A stretch of 64,000 bases of DNA from Caenispirillum bisanense (GCF_900230255.1 NZ_OCNJ01000003.1:356822-420821), one strand, 5' to 3'; shown: positions 39,941 to 51,262, counted from the first letter of the stretch. Notes: generated from the sequence alone by a model not told the origin. A program made the numbers and translations.

Positions 39941-40720
39941 ATGAGTCACGACCCCCACGAGCCCGCGCACGACCACCACCACGAGCCCGTGGACATCCCC
40001 TCCGTCAAGCCGCGCATCACGCTCGGCGGGCGGTTGCGGGCCTACTTCTTCGCCGGCATCCTGGTGACGGCGCCGGCGGCCATCACGTTCTACGTGGCGT
40101 GGCTGATCATCGGCTTCATCGACCAGCAGGTGACCAGCCTGCTGCCGAGCCGCTACAACCCGAACGACATCCTGCCGTTCTCCATCCCCGGCCTCGGCCT
40201 GGTGATCCTGATCGTGGTGCTGACCATGATCGGCGCTTTCACCGCCGGCTTCGTCGGCCGCATGGCGGTGCGCCTGAGCGAGGGGTTGCTGGCGCGCATG
40301 CCGGTCATCCGCTCGCTCTACGGCGCGGTGAAGCAGATCTTCGAGACGGTGCTGGCGACCCAGTCGACGGCCTTCCGGCAGGTGGTGCTGGTGGAATACC
40401 CGCGCCGCGGCATCTGGGCGCTCGGCTTCGTGTCGGGCGTCACCAAGGGCGAGGTGCAGAACCTGACGGAGGACGAGGTCATCAACGTCTTCCTGCCGAC
40501 CACGCCGAACCCGACGTCGGGCTTCCTGCTGTTCGTGCCGCGCCGCGACCTGGTGGTGCTGAACATGACGGTCGAGGACGGCATCAAGATGGTCGTCTCC
40601 GGCGGCATCGTCACGCCCCCCGACCCGCGCCCGCCGGAAGAGAGCAAGGTGCCGCTCGTCCGCTCCAACGAACTCGAACAGCCGCCCGCGGTGCCGGAAG
40701 ACCGCCAGCCGGTGGCGTGA
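39941..40720 (+). CDS. DUF502 membrane protein
   Basis: A 259-residue inner-membrane protein of the DUF502 family. The N-terminus is a His-rich polar stretch (HDPHEPAHDHHHEPVD). The core has RLRAYFFAGILVTAPAAITF (TM1), ILIVVLTMIGAFTAGFVGRM (TM2) and the family blocks RMPVIRSLYGAVKQIFETVL and RRGIWALGFVSGVTKGEVQN. The family signature FLPTTPNPTSGFLLFVPR is present. The C-terminus is acidic and probably cytoplasmic. Function unknown, and often linked to envelope maintenance in other genomes. Its gene is followed by an unusual inverted repeat before recG. Confidence 0.9.
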   Translation: MSHDPHEPAHDHHHEPVDIPSVKPRITLGGRLRAYFFAGILVTAPAAITFYVAWLIIGFIDQQVTSLLPSRYNPNDILPFSIPGLGLVILIVVLTMIGAFTAGFVGRMAVRLSEGLLARMPVIRSLYGAVKQIFETVLATQSTAFRQVVLVEYPRRGIWALGFVSGVTKGEVQNLTEDEVINVFLPTTPNPTSGFLLFVPRRDLVVLNMTVEDGIKMVVSGGIVTPPDPRPPEESKVPLVRSNELEQPPAVPEDRQPVA

Positions 40721-40723
40721 GGC

Positions 40724-40850
40724 GCCGGGTTAACCACCAAGACATTGGGTTAACCACCAAGGCACCAAGACACCAAGACAGCGTGCCCATTGAAGCCGCA
40801 GTGCCTGCCGTCCCGCTGCGGCCTCTTGGTGCCTTGGTGTCTTGGTGGTT
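40724..40850. repeat. CCAAGR-rich inverted repeat between DUF502 and recG
   Basis: Left arm 40752-40777 (AACCACCAAGGCACCAAGAC...) and right arm 40825-40850 are near-perfect inverted complements, about 26 bp with two mismatches, separated by ~47 bp. Just before it, GGGTTAACCACCAAG occurs twice, at 40727 and 40747, as a 20-bp-period direct repeat. The arms are themselves tandem ACCAAGR units. It separates convergent genes, so it can act as a terminator, but it differs in sequence from ordinary hairpins in the window. Confidence 0.85.
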
Positions 40851-40868
40851 CAAAAAGCCGGAGCCGCC

Positions 40869-42956
<2,088 letters not shown>

Positions 42957-43047
42957 GGTTCTCGGGCGGACTGCTGCTGACAGAAGTGTGCGGAAGCTTT
43001 ATATCCTACCCCACCGCCCGCCTACCAGCAGAGCAGGACGACCACCC

Positions 43048-43317
43048 GTGGACGAAATTCGCCGCAAGCGCCTGATCTATCGCGCCAACCACCGGGGCAT
43101 GAAGGAGGCCGACGTGATGATCGGCCGCTTCGTCGAGACCCACATCGACCGCCTCAGCCCCGAGCAGGTCGACCGGCTGGAAAGCCTGATGGACGAACTG
43201 GACCTCGACATCATGGATTGGCTCATGGACCGCCACCCCGTGCCGGCGCGCCATGATACGGACGTCTTCGCCATGCTGAAGGCCTTCGAACCCGCCGATC
43301 GCGAAGCCTATCGGTGA
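43048..43317 (+). CDS. sdhE: Succinate dehydrogenase FAD assembly factor SdhE
   Basis: SdhE (YgfY) helps attach FAD covalently to SdhA. The 89-residue protein contains the family signature RLIYRANHRGMKEADVMIGR with the essential RGxxE (RGMKE), followed by a helix bundle with MDELDLDIMDWL. The start is GTG at 43048, and the upstream frame to 42955 is not coding. Its stop overlaps the start of mfd (GTGA), the usual alphaproteobacterial sdhE-mfd pair, so the two genes are translationally coupled. Confidence 0.94.
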   Translation: MDEIRRKRLIYRANHRGMKEADVMIGRFVETHIDRLSPEQVDRLESLMDELDLDIMDWLMDRHPVPARHDTDVFAMLKAFEPADREAYR

Positions 43318-46300
43318 GCCGGCCGGTGTCGGATTTCGAAACGCTGTTCGCCGCCGCCGGCCGCCGCGCCATCGCCGGTCTGCCGGAGGGCATGGACGCC
43401 CTGTTCCTGGCCGACCTCGCCCGCTCGGGCGTGGCGCCGGAAATCCTCCACATCGCCCGCGACGACATCCGCCTTGCCACCCTGCGCGAGGCGCTGGCCG
43501 TCTTCGCGCCCGAGGTGGAGGTGCTGGAGTTCCCGGCGTGGGACTGCGTGCCCTATGACCGCGTCAGCCCCAACATCGAGATCGTGGCACGGCGCATCGA
43601 CACGCTCTCGCGCCTCGGCCAGCCGCGCACCGGCACCGAAGGACCGCGCGTCGTGCTGGCGACCATCGGCGCCGCGGTGCAGCGCGTGCCCCGGCGCGAG
43701 GAACTGGAGGAGGTGGTCTTCGCCATCCGCCTCGGCGGCACGGTGGACATGGAGGCGCTGTCCCTCTACCTCGCCCGCAACGGCTACGGCCGCGCCGAGC
43801 AGGTGATGGAGCCCGGCGAGTATGCCGTGCGCGGCGGCATCATCGACGTCTTCCCGCCCGGCGGCGACGAGCCCTTCCGCATCGACCTGTTCGGCGACGA
43901 GGTCGACGGCATCCGCACCTTCGACCCCATGACCCAGCGCACCACCGGCAAGGCGGAGCAGGTGTTGCTCAAGCCCATGTCGGAAGTGTTCCTGGACGAC
44001 GCCGGCATCGCCCGCTTCCGCACCGGCTACCGCGAGCTGTTCGGGGCGGCGACGGGCGGCGATCCGCTCTACGAGTCCATTTCCGAAGGCCGCAAGTTCA
44101 ACGGCATGGAGCACTGGCTGCCGCTGTTCCACGACGGTCTCGACACGCTGTTCGCCTATGTGCCCGAGGCGGTGGTGACGCTGGATCACCAGGCCCCGGA
44201 GGCGCGCGACAGCCGCCTGGAGATGGTGTCGGAATACTACCAGGCGCGCCGCACTCTGTCGGACCAGAACATGGCCGAGGGCGGCTTCGTCTACCGCCCG
44301 GTGCCGCCGGAGCGCCTGTACCTCAACGCCGAGGAATTCGACCGCCTGCTGGCCGCCCGGCCGCACGCCACCTTCTCGCCCTTCGCCGCGCCCGACGTCG
44401 GATCGACGGCAATCGACCTGGGCGGCGTCACCGGGCGCGACTTCGCCGACGTGCGCGCGCGACCCGGCGAGAACGTTTACGACGCCCTGCGCCAGCACGT
44501 CGTCCGCCTGCAAGGCGAGGGGCGCACGGTGGTGGTGTGCTGCTACTCCGCCGGCTCGCGCGACCGCATCGGCGGCGTCATGCGCGAACATGGCATCGCC
44601 GGGCTGGAGTACGTCGACACCTGGGCCGATGCGCTGAAGGTCGGCACCAGGGGCGTCGCCATGCTGGTGCTCGGGCTGGAGCACGGCTTCGTCGGGCCGC
44701 AGGTGGCGCTGATCTCCGAGCAGGACGTGCTCGGCGACCGCCTCGCCCGGCCGAGCCGCAAGAAGAAGAAAAGCGACAAGTTCATCCATGACATCTCGGC
44801 CCTGGCCGAGGGCGACCTGGTGGTTCACGTCGAGCACGGCATCGGCCGCTATGACGGGCTGGAGACGCTCCAGGTCGGCGGCGCGCCGCACGATTGCCTG
44901 CGCCTGATCTACGAGGGCGGCGACAAGCTGTTCCTGCCGGTCGAGAACATCGACGTCCTCAGCCGCTATGGCACCGAGGCGGCCGGCGTCACCCTCGACC
45001 GCCTCGGCAGCCCGGCATGGCAGGCCCGCAAGGCCAAGCTGAAGGAGCGCATCCGCGACATGGCGGAGCAGCTCATCCGCATCGCCGCCGTGCGCCAGCT
45101 GAAGCCGGCCCCCAGCCTGTCGCCCGCCGAGGGCCTGTGGGACGAGTTCTGCGCCCGCTTCCCCTATACGGAAACGGAAGACCAGCTGAAGGCCATTTCG
45201 GACACCATCGACGACCTCGGCAAGGGCCGGCCCATGGACCGGCTGGTGTGCGGCGACGTCGGCTTCGGCAAGACCGAAGTGGCCCTGCGCGCCGCCTTCG
45301 TCGCCGCCATGTCGGGCATGCAGGTGGCGGTGGTGGTGCCGACGACGCTGCTCGCCCGCCAGCACTACCGCGCCTTCCTGGAACGCTTCCAGGGCATGCC
45401 GGTGCGCATCGGGCAGTTGTCGCGGCTGGTGACGCCGAAGAACGCGACCGTCACCAAGAAGGAACTGGCCGACGGAACCCTCGACATCGTCGTCGGCACC
45501 CATGCCGTGCTCGCAAAATCGGTGAGCTTCAAGCGCCTGGGCCTTGTCATCGTTGACGAAGAACAGCACTTCGGCGTCGCCCACAAGGAGCGGCTGAAGC
45601 AGTTCCGCTCCGACGTCCATGTGCTGACCCTGACGGCGACGCCCATCCCGCGCACCCTGCAACTGGCGCTGACGGGCGTGCGCGAGCTGTCCATCATCGC
45701 CACGCCGCCGGTCGACCGCCTGGCCGTGCGCACCTTCGTGCTGCCCTTCGACGGCGTGGTGGTGCGCGAGGCGATCCTGCGCGAGCGCTATCGCAACGGC
45801 CAGTGCTTCTACGTCTGCCCGCGGCTGGCCGACATCGACCGCGTCGCCGACCGCCTGAGCCGCCTCGTGCCCGAGGTGAAGGTGGCCATCGCCCACGGCC
45901 AGATGGCGCCGACCCAGCTGGAAGAGGTGATGACCGCCTTCGCGGACGGCGAATACGACATCCTGCTCGCCACCAACATCATCGAGTCCGGCCTCGACAT
46001 GCCGTCGGTGAACACCATCATCGTCCACCGCGCCGACATGTTCGGCCTGGCGCAGCTTTATCAGCTGCGCGGGCGCGTCGGGCGCGGCAAGGCGCGCGGC
46101 TATGCCTACCTCACCCTGCCGCCCAGCAAGCCGCTGACCCCGGCCGCCGAAAAGCGGCTCCAGGTCATGCAGACGCTCGACACCCTCGGCGCCGGCTTCA
46201 ACCTGGCGAGCCACGACCTCGACATCCGCGGCGCCGGCAACCTGCTCGGCGACGAGCAGTCGGGCCACATCAAGGAAGTGGGCATCGAGCTGTACCAGCA

Positions 46301-46823
46301 CCTGCTGGAGGAAGCCGTCGCCTCCGCCAAGTCGGGCGAGGGCCTGGGCGAGGAGATGGCGACCGACTGGGCGCCCAGCATCAACCTCGGCACGGCGGTG
46401 CTCATCCCCGAGACCTACGTCAAGGACCTGGGCCTGCGCCTGTCGCTCTACCGCCGCATCGGCGACGTCACCGAAAGCAGCGAGATCGAGGCGCTCGCCG
46501 TCGAGATGATCGACCGCTTCGGCCCGCTGCCGCCGGAGGTGGAGAACCTGCTGGAGATCGTGGCGATCAAGGCCTATTGCCGCGTCGCCTGCGTCGAGAA
46601 GCTGGACGCCGGGCCGAAGGGCGCCGTGGTCGGCTTCCGCGAGAACAAGTTCCCGAACCCGGCCGGGCTCGTGCGCTTCATCAGCCAGCAGGTCGGCACC
46701 GTGAAGGTGCGCCCCGATCACCGGCTGGTGGTGCAGCGCAAGTGGGAAACGCCGAAGGAGCGCATCGACGGCGCCAAGCGGCTGCTCAAGACGCTGGCCG
46801 ATCTGGCGCAGAAGGAAGGCTGA
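43314..46823 (+). CDS. mfd: Transcription-repair coupling factor Mfd
   Basis: Mfd removes RNA polymerase stalled at DNA damage and recruits UvrA. The 1169 residues contain all domains: UvrB-like N-terminal region, the RNA-polymerase-interacting CarD-like domain (GDLVVHVEHGIGRYDGLETL), and RecG-like helicase lobes with LVCGDVGFGKTEVALRAAFV, VIVDEEQHFGVAHKERLKQF, LTLTATPIPRTLQLALTGVR and YQLRGRVGRGKARGYAYLTL. A C-terminal TRCF domain is present. A GTG start overlaps sdhE. uvrA is encoded in the same window, about 27 kb away, but separately. Confidence 0.97.
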   Translation: MSRPVSDFETLFAAAGRRAIAGLPEGMDALFLADLARSGVAPEILHIARDDIRLATLREALAVFAPEVEVLEFPAWDCVPYDRVSPNIEIVARRIDTLSRLGQPRTGTEGPRVVLATIGAAVQRVPRREELEEVVFAIRLGGTVDMEALSLYLARNGYGRAEQVMEPGEYAVRGGIIDVFPPGGDEPFRIDLFGDEVDGIRTFDPMTQRTTGKAEQVLLKPMSEVFLDDAGIARFRTGYRELFGAATGGDPLYESISEGRKFNGMEHWLPLFHDGLDTLFAYVPEAVVTLDHQAPEARDSRLEMVSEYYQARRTLSDQNMAEGGFVYRPVPPERLYLNAEEFDRLLAARPHATFSPFAAPDVGSTAIDLGGVTGRDFADVRARPGENVYDALRQHVVRLQGEGRTVVVCCYSAGSRDRIGGVMREHGIAGLEYVDTWADALKVGTRGVAMLVLGLEHGFVGPQVALISEQDVLGDRLARPSRKKKKSDKFIHDISALAEGDLVVHVEHGIGRYDGLETLQVGGAPHDCLRLIYEGGDKLFLPVENIDVLSRYGTEAAGVTLDRLGSPAWQARKAKLKERIRDMAEQLIRIAAVRQLKPAPSLSPAEGLWDEFCARFPYTETEDQLKAISDTIDDLGKGRPMDRLVCGDVGFGKTEVALRAAFVAAMSGMQVAVVVPTTLLARQHYRAFLERFQGMPVRIGQLSRLVTPKNATVTKKELADGTLDIVVGTHAVLAKSVSFKRLGLVIVDEEQHFGVAHKERLKQFRSDVHVLTLTATPIPRTLQLALTGVRELSIIATPPVDRLAVRTFVLPFDGVVVREAILRERYRNGQCFYVCPRLADIDRVADRLSRLVPEVKVAIAHGQMAPTQLEEVMTAFADGEYDILLATNIIESGLDMPSVNTIIVHRADMFGLAQLYQLRGRVGRGKARGYAYLTLPPSKPLTPAAEKRLQVMQTLDTLGAGFNLASHDLDIRGAGNLLGDEQSGHIKEVGIELYQHLLEEAVASAKSGEGLGEEMATDWAPSINLGTAVLIPETYVKDLGLRLSLYRRIGDVTESSEIEALAVEMIDRFGPLPPEVENLLEIVAIKAYCRVACVEKLDAGPKGAVVGFRENKFPNPAGLVRFISQQVGTVKVRPDHRLVVQRKWETPKERIDGAKRLLKTLADLAQKEG

Positions 46824-46829
46824 AGAAGG

Positions 46830-46855
46830 GCGAGGGAGGGGTGGCCCTCCCTCGC
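46830..46855. terminator. Bidirectional terminator
   Basis: A perfect 11-bp stem (GCGAGGGAGGG, loop gtgg) lies between mfd and the convergent permease gene. Confidence 0.7.
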
Positions 46856-46864
46856 GCTCCTCCG

Positions 46865-47758
46865 TTACGGTTTCAGGGCCTGGCGGCGGCGCAACTCGTA
46901 GACTGCGGCGCCGATCACCGTGATGCCGATGAGGATCACACCCAGCGCGTTCACCGCCGGCGTCAGGCCGGTGCGCACCTGGCTGGCGATGTAGACCGTC
47001 AGCGTGGTGTCGAGGCCCTTCACGAACAGTGTCGTGTTGTAGTTCTCGAAGCTCTGCAGGAAGGCGATCACCGAGGCCGCCGCCAGTGACGGCGCCAGGA
47101 AGGGCAGGGTGATGCGGCGGAACACCTGGGTATGGGTCGCGCCGAGGTCGAGCGCCGCTTCCTCCAGTCCGGGGTCGAAGCGCTGCATGCGGGCCAGCAC
47201 CATCAGCATGACATAGCCGGTGATGAAGCTCGCCTGCGCCAGGATGGTCAGCAGCACGCCGCCCGGCATGCCGAAGGCGCGGTCCCAGAAGATCAGGGTG
47301 GAAATGCCGATGATGACGCCGGGCGTCAGCAGCGGCGAGACCATGAGCGCATAGACGATGTTGCGCGCCCGCGCGTGCAGGCCGTTGAGCAGCAGCGCCG
47401 CCGCCACGCCCGTCGGCAGCGCCACGGCGACCACGCCGGCGCCGACGATCAGGCTGGTCCACAGGGCGTCCCACATCAGGCGGTCGTCGAGCAGCACGCC
47501 GAACCACTTGGTCGTCGTGCCCAACCACGGCAGCACCGTCGGGAAGCGGCTGTCGTTGAAGGTCGCCGCCGACATGATGGCGAGCGGCAGGAACAGGTAG
47601 GCGAAGAACAGCACCAGATAGAAGCGGGTCAGACCGCTGCGCAGCCGTTCCGCGGCGGGCGTCGTGGCGGCGGTGCGGCGGCGGCGGGTGGTCTCCGGCT
47701 CGCGCGGGGCCTGGGCCTCGGCGAGGGCGGCGAGGCGGTCGGGGGCGATCTCGGTCAT
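46865..47758 (-). CDS. potI: Polyamine-type ABC transporter permease PotC/PotI
   Basis: The second permease of a spermidine/putrescine-type importer, 297 residues. A basic, Ala/Thr-rich N-terminal tail (about 1-40) is followed by six helices. The EAA coupling loop is GLEEAALDLGATHTQVFRRI, and the family block MVSPLLTPGVIIGISTLIFW is clear. FLQSFENYNTTLFVKG is typical of PotC/PotI. ATG at 47758 overlaps the upstream permease stop as ATGA. The gene ends convergent with mfd. Confidence 0.91.
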   Translation of the reverse strand: MTEIAPDRLAALAEAQAPREPETTRRRRTAATTPAAERLRSGLTRFYLVLFFAYLFLPLAIMSAATFNDSRFPTVLPWLGTTTKWFGVLLDDRLMWDALWTSLIVGAGVVAVALPTGVAAALLLNGLHARARNIVYALMVSPLLTPGVIIGISTLIFWDRAFGMPGGVLLTILAQASFITGYVMLMVLARMQRFDPGLEEAALDLGATHTQVFRRITLPFLAPSLAAASVIAFLQSFENYNTTLFVKGLDTTLTVYIASQVRTGLTPAVNALGVILIGITVIGAAVYELRRRQALKP

Positions 47759-48639
47759 TTCGCGATGTCCCCCAGCCGCACCTTGAACAGCTTCAGCATG
47801 AGCAGGATGAACCCGAGGCAGAGCAGCAGCAGGATGAAGGCATAGGCCGACCCCTGCGGCCAGTCGCCGCCTTCGAAGAACCAGTTGTAGATGATTTCCG
47901 TGAACCACCGGCTGCCCGGCGACCCCAGCAGCGCCGGCACGGCGTAGGATCCGGCCGCCAGCATGAAGGTCATGATGCAGCCCGTGGCGATGCCCGGCTT
48001 GGAATGCGGGATCACCACCCGCCAGTGGATGCGCGGGATGGACGCGCCGAGGTCGCGCGCCGCCTCGATCTGGTTGCGGTCCAGGCTCTCCATGGCGGTA
48101 TAGAGCGGGAACACCATGAACAGGATATAGGCATAGACCATGCCGAGGATGACGCCGAGGTCGCCCTGCTTCAGGTCGATGGGCTCGGCGATGAGGCCGA
48201 GGCCCATGAGCGCCTCGTTGATGGGGCCACCGCGCGACAGCAGGATGTACCACGCGAAGGTGCGCAGGATCTCGTTCACCCAATAGGGGATGACCAGCAG
48301 CACCGCGAACAGCCCCGCCTTCGGCCCGCGCGCCACCTGCGCCATGTAATAGGCGATGGGATAGCAGACAACGAAGGTGACGAAGGTGACGAGGCAGCTC
48401 GCCCAGATGGTCTTGAAGAAGATGGCGAGGTGGATCTGGTTGGACCACAGCGTCTTGTAGTTCGCCAGGGTCCAGACGTCTTTCTCGGTGCCGATCTCGC
48501 GCGGCAGCAGGTTGGGGCGGAACGAGTAGTCGACCATCACCAGCTGCGGCAGGACGACCATCACCACCACCCACCACGCGCAGAGCAGCACGATGACCGC
48601 CGTCAGCGGCCAGCCGTAGCGGCGCAGCAGGGTGGTCAT
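47755..48639 (-). CDS. potH: Polyamine-type ABC transporter permease PotB/PotH
   Basis: The first permease of the importer, 294 residues and six helices. N-terminus VIVLLCAWWVVVMVVLPQLV is TM1. Family blocks are IPYWVNEILRTFAWYILLSR and the EAA loop IEAARDLGASIPRIHWRVVI, then FMLAAGSYAVPALLGSPGSR (typical of PotB/PotH). ATG at 48639 overlaps the ATPase gene stop by four bases. Putrescine- and spermidine-type systems cannot be told apart from sequence alone, so the potH symbol is provisional. Confidence 0.91.
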   Translation of the reverse strand: MTTLLRRYGWPLTAVIVLLCAWWVVVMVVLPQLVMVDYSFRPNLLPREIGTEKDVWTLANYKTLWSNQIHLAIFFKTIWASCLVTFVTFVVCYPIAYYMAQVARGPKAGLFAVLLVIPYWVNEILRTFAWYILLSRGGPINEALMGLGLIAEPIDLKQGDLGVILGMVYAYILFMVFPLYTAMESLDRNQIEAARDLGASIPRIHWRVVIPHSKPGIATGCIMTFMLAAGSYAVPALLGSPGSRWFTEIIYNWFFEGGDWPQGSAYAFILLLLCLGFILLMLKLFKVRLGDIAK

Positions 48640-49754
48640 TCCGCCGCCTCCTGCGCCGGGGCGGCGCGGCCGTCGTCGGGCAGCACGATGGCCTCGTCGG
48701 GGCGGAAGGCGAAGACGGCGCGTTCGCCGACCGCCGGCCCGCCGTCGCCGCCGCCGGTGTGGACGAGGTGCGCGGTCACCGGCGTGCCGCCCTCGGTGCG
48801 CAGGGTGTAGAGGGCGAAGGCGCCTTCGAAGGCGCGGTCGGTGACGGTGACGGGGATGCGGTTCTCGGCGACGGCTTCCTCGCGCGGCGGCACGAGGCGC
48901 AGGCGCTCCGGCCGGGCGAACAGCAGCACGGCATCGCCCGTCTTCACGCCGGCTCCGGCGCGGGCGACGAGGCGGCCGGCGGCGGTCTCGACGCAGGCCA
49001 GCCCGTCCAGCACCTCGACCACGCGGCCGGGGAAGCGGTTGTTCTCGCCGACGAAGCCGGCGACGAAGGGGCTGACGGGGGCGTCGTACAGGCGCTCGGG
49101 CGTGTCCACCTGCTCGATGCGGCCGACGTCCATCACCGCCACCCGGTCGGACATGGCGAGCGCCTCGCCCTGGTCGTGGGTGATGTAGACGAAGGTGACG
49201 CCGGTGCGCTTCTGCAGGGCGCGCAGTTCCGACCGCATGTGCTGGCGCAGCTTGAGGTCGAGCGCCGACAGCGGCTCGTCGAGCAGCAGCACCTGGGGTT
49301 CGACCGCCAGCGCGCGGGCGATGGCGACGCGCTGCTTCTGGCCGCCCGACAGCTCCGCCACCTTCTTGTCGCCGATGCCGGGCAGGGCGACCAGGTCGAG
49401 CAGCGCGTCGGCGCGCTTGCGGCGCACGTCGCGGCGCACGCCGCGCACCTCCAGCCCGAAGGCGATGTTCTCGGCCACCGACATGAGCGGGAACAGGGCG
49501 AGGTTCTGGAAGATGAGCGTGGTCGGCCGCTTGTTGGGGCCGAGGCCGGCCATGTCCTTGCCGCCGATGCGCACGACGCCCTCGGTCGGCTCCATGAAGC
49601 CGGAGATGAGGCGGAGCAAGGTGGTCTTGCCGCAGCCCGACGGGCCGAGGAAGCTGAAGAACTCGCCGCCGTTGATGGTCAGGTGGGCGTCGCGCACGGC
49701 GGTGAAGTCGCCGAAGCGCATGGTGACATGGTCGAGATCGACGCTCTGGCTCAT
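48636..49754 (-). CDS. potA: Polyamine-type ABC transporter ATPase PotA/PotG
   Basis: The ATPase of the importer, 372 residues. Motifs in order: Walker A FLGPSGCGKTTLLRLISGFM, Q-loop LIFQNLALFPLMSVAENIAF, signature VAELSGGQKQRVAIARALAV, Walker B QVLLLDEPLSALDLKLR and H-loop FVYITHDQGEALAMSDRVAV. The C-terminal ~130 residues are a TOBE-type regulatory domain (FAGFVGENNRFPG). ATG at 49754. Its gene is 72 bp after potD, separated by a hairpin that may raise the receptor level relative to the membrane parts. Confidence 0.94.
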   Translation of the reverse strand: MSQSVDLDHVTMRFGDFTAVRDAHLTINGGEFFSFLGPSGCGKTTLLRLISGFMEPTEGVVRIGGKDMAGLGPNKRPTTLIFQNLALFPLMSVAENIAFGLEVRGVRRDVRRKRADALLDLVALPGIGDKKVAELSGGQKQRVAIARALAVEPQVLLLDEPLSALDLKLRQHMRSELRALQKRTGVTFVYITHDQGEALAMSDRVAVMDVGRIEQVDTPERLYDAPVSPFVAGFVGENNRFPGRVVEVLDGLACVETAAGRLVARAGAGVKTGDAVLLFARPERLRLVPPREEAVAENRIPVTVTDRAFEGAFALYTLRTEGGTPVTAHLVHTGGGDGGPAVGERAVFAFRPDEAIVLPDDGRAAPAQEAAE

Positions 49755-49776
49755 GGGGCCTCGCGGAAAAGGGCGC

Positions 49777-49808
49777 GGCCGCCCGGGTGCCGAGGCATCC
49801 GGGCGGCC
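49777..49808 (-). terminator. Intercistronic hairpin between potD and potA
   Basis: GGCCGCCCGG pairs with CCGGGCGGCC, extended by GTGCC with GGCAT. There is no clear T tract on the minus strand, so partial termination or mRNA stabilisation is more likely than a full stop. Confidence 0.55.
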
Positions 49809-49826
49809 GGCCTGTCACAGGGACGG

Positions 49827-50960
49827 TCAGGCCGACAGGAAGCGGTCCTGGTACTCGTTGCGGATGGCGACGTAGGCCGGATCCTGCACCGGCCACCACC
49901 ACAGCTTGTCCAGCGCGTCGCCGGGGTAGGCTTCGGTCACGAAGGACTTCCACACGTCGCCGAGCTTGTCCTCGGCGCCGACCGAGGCGCTGGCGATGCC
50001 GCTCTTCTCGGTGTACATGGCGCCGGCTTCCGGCGTGTAGAACCAGTTGATGAAGGCGTAGGCCTGCTCCAGGTTCTCGGCGCCGGCGGGAATGCAGAAG
50101 CCTTCCATCCACGCCAGGGCGCCTTCCTTCGGCGCCATGAAGCCGATGGGCAGGTTTTCCTTGCGCAGCGCGTAGGCCGTCGAGTCCCAGGTCTGGCCGA
50201 GCACGGCGCCGTTGGTGCGGAAGGCGCCCTGGGCCTCGTTCTCGTTGGACCAGAACTGCACGATGTTGCCCTTGGCCTTGATGGCTTCGGCGACGATGGC
50301 GTCGAAGTTGGCGCGGGCGACGGCTTCGTTGCCCGGCTTGAACTGGTCGAGCAGCGGGTGCGGCAGCTTGCCCTGGCTTTCCAGGTATAGGCCGATGCCG
50401 ATGAGCGCGGAGTGGGCGCGCAGGGTCACCTTGCCCGGCAGGTCGCCGCGCAGCATGTCGCCGTAGGACAGCGTGCCGTATTCGGCCTTCAGCTTGTCCT
50501 TGTTGTAGCACAGCGCCTCGGTGCCCCAGTCGGACGGAACTTGGTAGCGCTTGCCGTCGACCATGGCGCCGCGCGTCTCGGACCCCTTCACCAGGGCGGA
50601 AACGACGCCGTCCCACTTGATCTTGCTGTCGTCGAGCGGCTGGATCAGGCCGAAGTCGACGTAGTTCGGCACGCGGTCGACGGTCGGCCAGATGATGTCG
50701 AAGCCGCGGCCCTTGGTGGCGCGCAGCTGGTTCAGCAGCTCGTCGTTGGTGCCGTAGGGGGTGTAGGTCGGCTTGATGCCGGTCGACTTTTCGAAGGCGG
50801 CCAGCATCTCGTCGGAGATGTAGCCGGCCCAGGCGAAGATCTTCACCTCGCCCGACGACGCGCGGGCATTCGTCACGATGGCCGGGGCGGCCAGCACGGT
50901 CGCGGCGGCGGCGGTACCCTTGAGCAGCGTACGGCGGCTCAGCGCGGACAGGACGGTCAT
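49827..50960 (-). CDS. potD: Polyamine-type ABC transporter binding protein PotD/PotF
   Basis: The periplasmic receptor of the importer, 377 residues. The N-terminus carries a twin-arginine signal (SRRTLLKG) with an Ala-rich core and cleavage near residue 35 (NARA). The mature fold has VKIFAWAGYISDEMLAAFEK, TYTPYGTNDELLNQLRA, and the ligand regions IWPTVDRVPNYVDFGL, VPSDWGTEALCYN and WDSTAYALRKENLPIGF. These match PotD/PotF, though Trp and Asp contacts would need alignment. Export by Tat suggests folding before transport. ATG at 50960 was chosen over longer starts at 51119. It is first in the minus-strand operon. Confidence 0.92.
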   Translation of the reverse strand: MTVLSALSRRTLLKGTAAAATVLAAPAIVTNARASSGEVKIFAWAGYISDEMLAAFEKSTGIKPTYTPYGTNDELLNQLRATKGRGFDIIWPTVDRVPNYVDFGLIQPLDDSKIKWDGVVSALVKGSETRGAMVDGKRYQVPSDWGTEALCYNKDKLKAEYGTLSYGDMLRGDLPGKVTLRAHSALIGIGLYLESQGKLPHPLLDQFKPGNEAVARANFDAIVAEAIKAKGNIVQFWSNENEAQGAFRTNGAVLGQTWDSTAYALRKENLPIGFMAPKEGALAWMEGFCIPAGAENLEQAYAFINWFYTPEAGAMYTEKSGIASASVGAEDKLGDVWKSFVTEAYPGDALDKLWWWPVQDPAYVAIRNEYQDRFLSA

Positions 50961-51262
50961 GATGGTTCCTCTCTTGCGGTTGGAGGATGTTGTAGGCCGA
51001 ACCCGCCGATGGTGCGCCATATGTACCCCTGCGCGAAAATCACCCGGCGAGTGCTCGCCCTCCCTTATAGCGACGGCCCGAGAAACCTTTATGACGCCAA
51101 TGTTACGAAATGATGTCAACGAGGGAGAAGGTCGAAATCTATCAGGGGTTTAGGGTCGAAGGTCCCACGACTTTCGTCGGGTATGCCGTGGGGCTTGACC
51201 TTCCAGCCGCTGGAAACCTCACATTGGACCCAACGTTCCAGTTTTTGGAAGGATTGGGTCCC
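50961..51262. promoter_or_regulatory. Divergent potD / copA intergenic region
   Basis: This 302-bp gap holds the potD promoter on the minus strand and the CueR-type operator of copA on the plus strand (see separate entry). I saw no small gene or riboswitch. An in-frame ORF extends copA upstream to 51110, but the operator lies inside it. Confidence 0.5.
51195..51225 (+). promoter_or_regulatory. CueR-type copper operator/promoter of copA
   Basis: TTGACC (-35) at 51195-51200, then 19 bp containing the imperfect dyad CCTTCCAG-ccg-CTGGAAACC, then CACATT (51220-51225). A 19-bp spacer with a TTCC/GGAA dyad is the hallmark of MerR-family CueR promoters, which need metal-bound regulator to realign the elements. 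It shares TTGACCTTCCAG with the copZ site at 55797. Confidence 0.75.

Noticed and set aside
43308-47528. A 1406-residue open frame on the minus strand covering mfd
   Set aside because: It is antisense to mfd and its permease neighbour; composition is His/Gln/Asp-rich, typical of shadow frames in high-GC DNA, with no family features.
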